A stretch of 57,297 bases of DNA from Williamwhitmania sp. (GTDB lineage: Bacteria; Bacteroidota; Bacteroidia; Bacteroidales; Williamwhitmaniaceae), in assembly GCA_035529935.1 (NCBI GenBank), contig DATKVT010000021.1:1-57297 (forward strand). The letters run 5' to 3'. A program made the position numbers and the translations under genes. This document shows positions 52,318-57,297 of the stretch, piece by piece; the stretch's first letter is position 1, and every line of letters begins with the position of its first letter. A model generated the notes under the pieces. It worked only from the letters and a program-made list of their open reading frames with translations, was not told the origin of the DNA and made no database searches.

Positions 52318-52677
52318 ATGAAAAAGATAATAGCCATACCTCTAGCCGGAGAGGTTCTGAGTGAGCACTTTGGCCATTGCCAGCAGTTTGCTTTTGTTAC
52401 CGTGGAAAACGATAAAATTTTGACTGAAACAAGAATCACTCCACCGGAACATCAGCCGGGTCTTTATCCTCGTTGGGTTGCAGAGCAGGGTGCTTCTATT
52501 GTGGTAGCCGGAGGAATGGGACAGCAAGCCATTTCGCTCTTTAATCAGCAGGGAATTGATGTTTTTGTTGGTGCTCCAGTGAAAGCGGCCAAGGCGCTGG
52601 TTACCGATTTTTTGGCTGGTAGTCTAAGTTTGAATGCCAACTACTGTAACCACGACCACGATCATCACAATCACTAA
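52318..52677 (+). CDS. NifX/NifB-domain protein 2 with a His-rich tail
   Basis: A 119-residue second NifX-fold protein. Landmarks are MKKIIAIPLAGEVLSEHFGHCQQF, GASIVVAGGMGQQAI and a C-terminal HDHDHHNH tail, which should bind metal ions. Its sequence differs strongly from the first NifX-like protein. The ATG at 52,318 gives the canonical MKKI start; the open frame upstream continues only to a TTG. Confidence 0.84.
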   Translation: MKKIIAIPLAGEVLSEHFGHCQQFAFVTVENDKILTETRITPPEHQPGLYPRWVAEQGASIVVAGGMGQQAISLFNQQGIDVFVGAPVKAAKALVTDFLAGSLSLNANYCNHDHDHHNH

Positions 52678-52689
52678 TTTTCCTGCATT

Positions 52690-53133
52690 ATGGAAAAGGT
52701 TAAGATTGGAATAATTATTTGCGATAGGTATCGTACCTGTGCCGGTGGAAAGTGCTTCCGTGCTGTGCATAATCGCGAAGGAGCATTTGCTCGCTATAAG
52801 GGACAGGAGGTTGAAATTGGCGCTTTTACCACCTGTGGCGGATGTCCTGGCGGAAATATTGAATATGCTCCCGAGGAGATGAAGAAGAATGGGGTTACGC
52901 ACATTCACTTTGCTACTGGGTTCATTGTGGGCTATCCTCCTTGTCCGTATATGGAGTATTTCCGTGATTTTATTGTCGAAAAGTATGGAATGGAGGTTGT
53001 ATTTGGCACGCATCCAATTCCTCAGAAATACTTCGCTACTCACGGTGTGCTAAATACCTGGAAGAACCTTGTTCAGAAAGGTGTTCTTGATCAGACCCTA
53101 ACAAATGAGCAGCTGAGGTTGACCTATGACTGA
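52690..53133 (+). CDS. CGGC-domain protein
   Basis: A 147-residue protein of the CGGC family. Cysteines recur in motifs: CDRYRTCAGGKC near the N-terminus, the eponymous TTCGGCPGGN, and YPPCPYME. Such clustered cysteines probably bind a metal or an iron-sulfur cluster; the family is of unknown function and common in anaerobes. The end overlaps the start of the first ATPase gene by 8 bases. Confidence 0.82.
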   Translation: MEKVKIGIIICDRYRTCAGGKCFRAVHNREGAFARYKGQEVEIGAFTTCGGCPGGNIEYAPEEMKKNGVTHIHFATGFIVGYPPCPYMEYFRDFIVEKYGMEVVFGTHPIPQKYFATHGVLNTWKNLVQKGVLDQTLTNEQLRLTYD

Positions 53134-54022
53134 GCGCACTACCCAGCTAAAAATTGCCATTGCAAGTGGGAAGGGTGGAACAGGGAAGACTTTTGTTTCC
53201 ACCAATATGTTTCGATCGCTGCAGCAATATGGTAGCAATGTAGTATTGGTTGATTGTGATGCCGAAGCACCCAATTCTGTTGCTTTCTTTCAAGCAAAGG
53301 AGGTTGCCCGACAGGTTGTTAAACAGTTGGTTCCGGTTATCGATACCAAAGCTTGCACATTTTGTGGACGCTGTCATGACTGGTGCAGCTACAATGCCAT
53401 TTTTATCCTTCCACCAGCCAAGGTAATTCAGGTGATTGATGACTTGTGCCATGGCTGCGGTGCCTGCAGTGTTGCGTGTAAGGCAAATGCCATTAGCGAA
53501 AAGCCGGTTTCGCTTGGCGAAGTTGCAAGTTATACTACCGATGAAGGTTACCAAATTATAGAGGCAAACATGGCGGTGGGTGTCATGTCACCTGTTTCGC
53601 TCATTAAGGCAGCTATTGCCAATATTCCAGCCGAGGCAGATCTTGCCATACTAGATTCTCCTCCAGGAACTTCCTGTCCCTTTGTACAAACGGCTTCTGC
53701 TGCCGACTATGTGGTGCTTGTTACAGAACCCACGCCTTTTGGGCTAAGCGATTTAAAGCAGAGCGTGAACACTCTCAAGGAGATTGGAAAACCCTTTGGC
53801 GTAATTGTAAATCGTGCCGGACTGGGCAATAGAGACATTTACACCTATCTTAAAGAGGAGAAGATTGAACTTCTTTTGGAGATTCCTTACGATGCTCATA
53901 TCGCCGAGGTCTATTCTAGAGGGGAACTTATTGTTAATACCATGCCCAACATTGGTATGCAGCTCAATAATGTGGTCACAAAAATTATTAGAAAACATGG
54001 AAGTAGCGGTAATAAGCGGTAA
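53126..54022 (+). CDS. MinD-superfamily ATPase with inserted ferredoxin domain 1
   Basis: A 298-residue P-loop protein. The deviant Walker A motif is GKGGTGKT (15-22). A two-cluster ferredoxin domain is inserted after the first strands: Cys77, 80, 83, 87 and Cys108, 111, 114, 118 (CxxCxxCxxxC twice) should hold two [4Fe-4S] clusters. The switch II motif is DSPPGTSCP. These proteins are thought to couple ATP to cluster or electron transfer, like NifH/Mrp relatives. The next gene, of the same architecture, overlaps its end by 26 bases. Confidence 0.9.
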   Translation: MTERTTQLKIAIASGKGGTGKTFVSTNMFRSLQQYGSNVVLVDCDAEAPNSVAFFQAKEVARQVVKQLVPVIDTKACTFCGRCHDWCSYNAIFILPPAKVIQVIDDLCHGCGACSVACKANAISEKPVSLGEVASYTTDEGYQIIEANMAVGVMSPVSLIKAAIANIPAEADLAILDSPPGTSCPFVQTASAADYVVLVTEPTPFGLSDLKQSVNTLKEIGKPFGVIVNRAGLGNRDIYTYLKEEKIELLLEIPYDAHIAEVYSRGELIVNTMPNIGMQLNNVVTKIIRKHGSSGNKR

Positions 54023-54872
54023 GGGTGGAACTGGAAAATCCAGCATTACTGCTGCTTTTGCGACTATGGGCGGAAGCGTTGTGTTGGCCGATTGTGACGT
54101 GGATGCTGCCAACCAATACCTTATTTTTAATCCAACAAACGAGGAAGAGCAAACATACATTGGCGGGCATAAGGCTGTAATTGATTATGGTCTTTGCACC
54201 GGATGCGGCTTGTGTATGAGCTACTGTCGTTTTGGTGCAATCTCCATACAAAATGGCCGGGTTACCATCTCCGAAACCTCTTGCGACGGCTGCTTTTTGT
54301 GCTCTAGAATCTGTCTTTCGAAGGCAATTACAATGGTGCCAAGCGATAAAAGCCGCATGTATTCTGGCCTCTTTCGCAACGGACGAATGGTATATGGTCG
54401 ACTGGCTCCAGGTGAGGAGAATTCGGGTAAGCTGGTAAACATGGTTCGCGATAAAGCTAGGGAGGTGGCGTCGAAACATAGTATACAAACAATCGTGGTG
54501 GATGGCCCTCCCGGAGTTGGCTGTCCGGTTATCTCCACAATAACCGGTGTGGACAAGGTTGTGATTGTTACCGAGCCAACCGTTTCGGGAGAGCATGACC
54601 TTAAGCGTGCTGTTGAAATTGCTGAGAAGTTTAACCTGCTGCCCGAGGTAATAATCAACAAGTGCGATATCAACTCTGGCGTGTCACAGCATATTGAGGA
54701 GTGGTGCAGCCAAAGGGGCATTACTGTTTCTGGAAAGTTACCCTTCGATAAAAGGGTGGTTGAGGCAATGGTTAATCATCAAAGCGTGGTTGAGCGCTAT
54801 CCCGATGCCGAAATCAGCATAATGTTGAGGGAGGTTTGGAACAATATTGTGAAGCAGGAAGTAGCAAAGTAG
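53997..54872 (+). CDS. MinD-superfamily ATPase with inserted ferredoxin domain 2
   Basis: A 291-residue paralogue of the preceding ATPase. Walker A is GKGGTGKS (8-15), and ferredoxin cysteines are at 67, 70, 73, 77 and 96, 99, 102, 106. Switch II is DGPPGVGCP. The start at 53,997 (MEVAVISGKGG) lies inside the upstream gene in another frame; the frame is open further upstream, but that part is only the shadow of the first ATPase gene. The tandem pair probably forms a heterodimer (inferred). Confidence 0.9.
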   Translation: MEVAVISGKGGTGKSSITAAFATMGGSVVLADCDVDAANQYLIFNPTNEEEQTYIGGHKAVIDYGLCTGCGLCMSYCRFGAISIQNGRVTISETSCDGCFLCSRICLSKAITMVPSDKSRMYSGLFRNGRMVYGRLAPGEENSGKLVNMVRDKAREVASKHSIQTIVVDGPPGVGCPVISTITGVDKVVIVTEPTVSGEHDLKRAVEIAEKFNLLPEVIINKCDINSGVSQHIEEWCSQRGITVSGKLPFDKRVVEAMVNHQSVVERYPDAEISIMLREVWNNIVKQEVAK

Positions 54873-54885
54873 GCTAACCAATATA

Positions 54886-54918
54886 TTTTAAAACCAGAGT
54901 ATTTGGCTGGTTTTAAAA
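54886..54918. terminator. Hairpin between the second ATPase and the Mrp gene
   Basis: A perfect 12-bp inverted repeat (TTTTAAAACCAG / CTGGTTTTAAAA) with a 9-base loop starts 14 bases after the ATPase stop. It may end or weaken transcription into the mrp gene. No long T tail follows, so it could also be a processing or stability hairpin. Confidence 0.5.
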
Positions 54919-54969
54919 GGTATAGCGGTGGCCACTTAAACAGTAACAGATTATGTAAAATATCAAATT

Positions 54970-55773
54970 ATGAGTCAACATTTTGAAAAAATTTCATTGC
55001 CAGGGGTAAAAAACATTATCGTTGTTGCTTCAGGTAAGGGAGGCGTTGGAAAGTCCACCGTTTCGGTCAATCTAGCCATTGCTCTTGCAAGAAATGGGGT
55101 TAAAGTTGGACTTGTGGATGCTGACATTTACGGTCCATCAGTTCCCCGTATGTTTGGAATGGAGCAGGTGGTACCAGAGGTTACGGTGATGGGTGACAAG
55201 GAGGTGATGTTTCCGGTGGAAAAGTATGGCGTAAAGATGATCTCCATAGGTTTTTTTGTCGGAAAGAGTCAATCCCTGATTTGGCGCGGACCAATGGCAG
55301 CCAATGCCATTACTCAACTTTGTGAAAATACGCAATGGAATGACCTTGATTACCTAGTTATTGATTTTCCTCCTGGTACTGGTGATATTCAGCTTTCACT
55401 GGTCCAAAAGTTGGCATTACGTGGTGCAATAATTGTTACCACACCGCAGGAAATCGCGCTGAATGACGCCCGAAAAGCTGCTTCAATGTTTTCCAACCCC
55501 GACCTCAAGGTTCCTATTCTTGGAGTGGTTGAGAACATGTCGTGGTTTACTCCAACGCAGCATCCCGAAGAGCGTTACTTTGTTTTTGGCGAAGGGGGTG
55601 GACAGATTCTAGCTTCTGAACTTGGGGTTTCGTTGCTTGGACAAATTCCTCTTGTTATGGAGGTTGGGCTGGCTGCGGAAAAGGGGTTCAGCGTTTTTTC
55701 TCAATCCAACCAACAGGCGGTGGCTGTTTTTGAGCAAATTGCGGAGCAGGTAATGACAGCGGTGGAGGCCTAG
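54970..55773 (+). CDS. mrp: Mrp/NBP35-family iron-sulfur carrier ATPase, short form
   Basis: A 267-residue ApbC/Mrp-type protein. Walker A is GKGGVGKS (22-29), followed by VDADIYGPSVPRMFG and DFPPGTGD (switch II). It lacks the N-terminal DUF59 domain of the usual long Mrp and has no CxxC where many Mrp proteins bind a bridging cluster (GVVENMSWFTPTQHPEERY instead). It should bind and pass on Fe-S clusters, or act with the other two ATPases. Confidence 0.9.
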   Translation: MSQHFEKISLPGVKNIIVVASGKGGVGKSTVSVNLAIALARNGVKVGLVDADIYGPSVPRMFGMEQVVPEVTVMGDKEVMFPVEKYGVKMISIGFFVGKSQSLIWRGPMAANAITQLCENTQWNDLDYLVIDFPPGTGDIQLSLVQKLALRGAIIVTTPQEIALNDARKAASMFSNPDLKVPILGVVENMSWFTPTQHPEERYFVFGEGGGQILASELGVSLLGQIPLVMEVGLAAEKGFSVFSQSNQQAVAVFEQIAEQVMTAVEA

Positions 55774-55821
55774 TATATGGTATCTAATCTTTAACAATAG
55801 TTACTTAACATAAGCAAAACA

Positions 55822-57180
55822 ATGAGAAATACAGACGTATTAATAATTGGTGGGAGTGCTGCCGGCATGGTGGCAGCCGTTTCGGGGAAATCATCTTGGC
55901 CCGAAAAAAGTTTTCTTCTTGTTAAGAAGCAAAAGGATGTTATGGTACCATGTGGAATTCCATACATCTTTGGAACACTCGAAAGTAGCCAGCAGAACAT
56001 AATGCCGGTAGATGCAGCACTAGGCAAAAGCGGTATTGTTTCTTTGGTTGATGAGGTAATTTCCATCGACAAGGAGGCAAAAACCGTAACGCTGGCAAGT
56101 GGCGAGGTAATTGGCTACGATAAACTGGTTATTGCCACTGGTTCAACACCCGTAAAGCCAAAATGGCTTAAGGGAGCTGAAAAGGAAAATGTCTTTACCA
56201 TTCCAAAGGACAAAGTATACCTGGACGAGATGAAAAGTATGCTTATTGGGAAGAAGAAGATAGTTGTTATTGGAGCAGGGTTTATTGGTGTGGAGTTTTC
56301 GGATGAGCTGAAAAAGGCTGGGTTCGACGTCACCTTGGTGGAGAAGCAGGAAAATATTCTCAGCATGGCCTTCGATATTGAACTTTCTTCCAAAATTGAT
56401 GAGCTGCTAACTAGTCGTGGAATAAAAATTCTAACCGGTCATGGTGTAAATGAGATTGTGGGTAATACTGACGTAGAAGCAGTAGTCTTGGAGAATGGCG
56501 AACGCTACAACGCCGATGCCGTAATCTTATCCATGGGTTACCGTCCCAATACCACGCTGGCTAAAAATTCGGGTATAACCATTGATGAGGATGGCTTTAT
56601 TGCAGTTGATGAGTATATGCGTACTCATAGCTCTAACATTTTTGCCATTGGCGATTGCGCTCAAAAGCGTGATTTTGTCACTCGCAGTAGGGTTAGCACA
56701 ATGCTTGCCTCCACCGCTTGTGCTGAGGCCCGCATCGCTGGTATGAATCTTTTTGGGCTACATGTGGTAAAGACTTTTAGCGGAACAATTGCAATTTACT
56801 CTACCGCTATAGGTGAAACCGGGTTTGGAACTGCAGGAATCACCGAGGCTAGAGCCAAGGAAGAGGGAATTGAGGCTGTTACCGGATTTTTTGAGGGTAT
56901 GGACCGCCATCCGGGAAATCTGCCCGATGCCCATAAGCAAATGGTGAAGCTCATTGCTGCTCGTCATTCGGGTGTTATTATTGGTGGTGAGGTCATTGGT
57001 GGATTGAGTGCAGGCGAGCTGACCAACGTAATTGGTTTAGCCATTGAGAACAGAATGACAATTAATTCGTTGCTCACCTCTCAAATAGGAACACACCCCT
57101 GCCTTACCGCTTCACCAGCTGGATATCCGCTGATTAAGGCTGCTGAGATTATTGCAGTAAAAATAAGGAATGGTAAGTAA
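55822..57180 (+). CDS. FAD-dependent disulfide oxidoreductase (CoA-disulfide reductase/NADH oxidase-like)
   Basis: A 452-residue pyridine-nucleotide-disulfide oxidoreductase. The FAD motif is IIGGSAAGMVAA, the redox cysteine is Cys44 in VPCGIPYIFG, and the NAD-binding motif is VIGAGFIGVEFSDEL. The second FAD motif IFAIGDCAQ and a dimerisation domain close the fold. Relatives reduce CoA disulfide, persulfide or oxygen using NADH. It lies 48 bases after mrp, so it may be the electron donor to this redox/metal module. Confidence 0.88.
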   Translation: MRNTDVLIIGGSAAGMVAAVSGKSSWPEKSFLLVKKQKDVMVPCGIPYIFGTLESSQQNIMPVDAALGKSGIVSLVDEVISIDKEAKTVTLASGEVIGYDKLVIATGSTPVKPKWLKGAEKENVFTIPKDKVYLDEMKSMLIGKKKIVVIGAGFIGVEFSDELKKAGFDVTLVEKQENILSMAFDIELSSKIDELLTSRGIKILTGHGVNEIVGNTDVEAVVLENGERYNADAVILSMGYRPNTTLAKNSGITIDEDGFIAVDEYMRTHSSNIFAIGDCAQKRDFVTRSRVSTMLASTACAEARIAGMNLFGLHVVKTFSGTIAIYSTAIGETGFGTAGITEARAKEEGIEAVTGFFEGMDRHPGNLPDAHKQMVKLIAARHSGVIIGGEVIGGLSAGELTNVIGLAIENRMTINSLLTSQIGTHPCLTASPAGYPLIKAAEIIAVKIRNGK

Positions 57181-57216
57181 AGATTCCTTCCTATTTATAT
57201 GTTGAGGTAGTTTTTG

Positions 57217-57250
57217 AACTCCTGCTCTTTTATAAGGATGCAGGAGTTTT
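57217..57250 (+). terminator. Probable terminator after the flavoprotein gene
   Basis: A perfect 9-bp stem (AACTCCTGC / GCAGGAGTT) with a 14-base loop, then TTTAATCT. It closes the operon. The final bases to 57,297 hold no gene. Confidence 0.6.
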
Positions 57251-57297
57251 AATCTCGTTAGGTCTAATTCCTCGAAGCTCTGCTTCGAAAATTAATT

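Noticed and set aside
53814-53996. N-terminal extension of the second MinD-type ATPase
   Set aside because: The 61 extra codons are the other-frame reading of the first ATPase gene and have no family similarity; the P-loop starts right after the ATG at 53,997.
53988-54596. 202-codon open frame antisense to the second ATPase
   Set aside because: It is a long antisense frame over a strongly conserved gene with no motif of its own.
51463-54872. Nitrogen-fixation cluster
   Set aside because: NifX-like domains and NifH-like folds are present, but no nifH, nifD, nifK, nifE or nifN gene; the families are the widespread non-fixation relatives.

Overview
The window looks like a chromosomal segment of an anaerobic, fermentative member of the Bacteroidota, most likely Bacteroidales. 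Three things point there: the protein families (Na+-pumping methylmalonyl-CoA decarboxylase with its epimerase, a GH3/beta-lactamase-fold fusion, a lamin-tail/OadG fusion, RNase Y), the lack of strong Shine-Dalgarno sequences, and repeated matches to the Bacteroidota promoter pattern (TTG/TTTG, about 19-22 bases, TAnnTTTG). I saw no tRNA, rRNA, CRISPR array, insertion sequence or phage gene.

Region 1 (1-302) is the 3' end of RNase Y, closed by a terminator.

Region 2 (about 490-31,113) is a surface-polysaccharide (O-antigen type, Wzx/Wzy-dependent) locus. Operon A (546-4577) encodes the four enzymes that make UDP-2,3-diacetamido-2,3-dideoxy-glucuronate (WbpE, D, B, A types). Operon B (4876-11,644) is an unusual acyl-building cassette: a stand-alone adenylation enzyme, a GNAT, two acyl carrier proteins, a KAS III-like condensing enzyme, two short-chain reductases, a metallo-beta-lactamase-fold hydrolase and a PglD/NeuD-like acyltransferase. 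It plausibly makes and attaches a hydroxylated acyl group to an amino sugar. Operon C (11,861-26,215) holds a UDP-HexNAc 4-epimerase, RmlA, RmlC, flippase, polymerase, glycosyltransferases, the UDP-L-FucNAc pathway (CapE/F/G) split by a four-helix-bundle protein gene, and a WbuB, reductase, WbpL block resembling Pseudomonas aeruginosa O11. A ligase-like membrane protein follows. A Wzz-like protein and a WbpM-type dehydratase lie on the opposite strand. Operons B and C start from near-identical promoter/leader modules (51 of 55 leader bases identical), the most interesting regulatory signal in the window.

Region 3 (31,425-38,983, minus strand) is central carbon metabolism in two transcription units: citrate lyase (a fused CitD-CitE plus CitF) and the decarboxylase operon mce-mmdA-mmdD-mmdC-mmdB.

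Region 4 (39,290-50,439) holds an LtaS/MdoB-like sulfatase-fold membrane protein, a secreted GH3/serine-hydrolase fusion, a TetR-EmrA-EmrB-TolC efflux operon with a clear palindromic operator, and a KAS III (FabH-like).

Region 5 (50,864-57,180) is a poorly understood redox/metal module: a DUF134 regulator, two NifX/NifB-domain proteins, two DUF5320-like small proteins, a CGGC protein, two MinD-type ATPases with inserted ferredoxin domains, a short Mrp ATPase and a CoA-disulfide-reductase-like flavoprotein. It looks like an iron-sulfur or metal-cofactor handling system and is the second candidate for an undescribed system.
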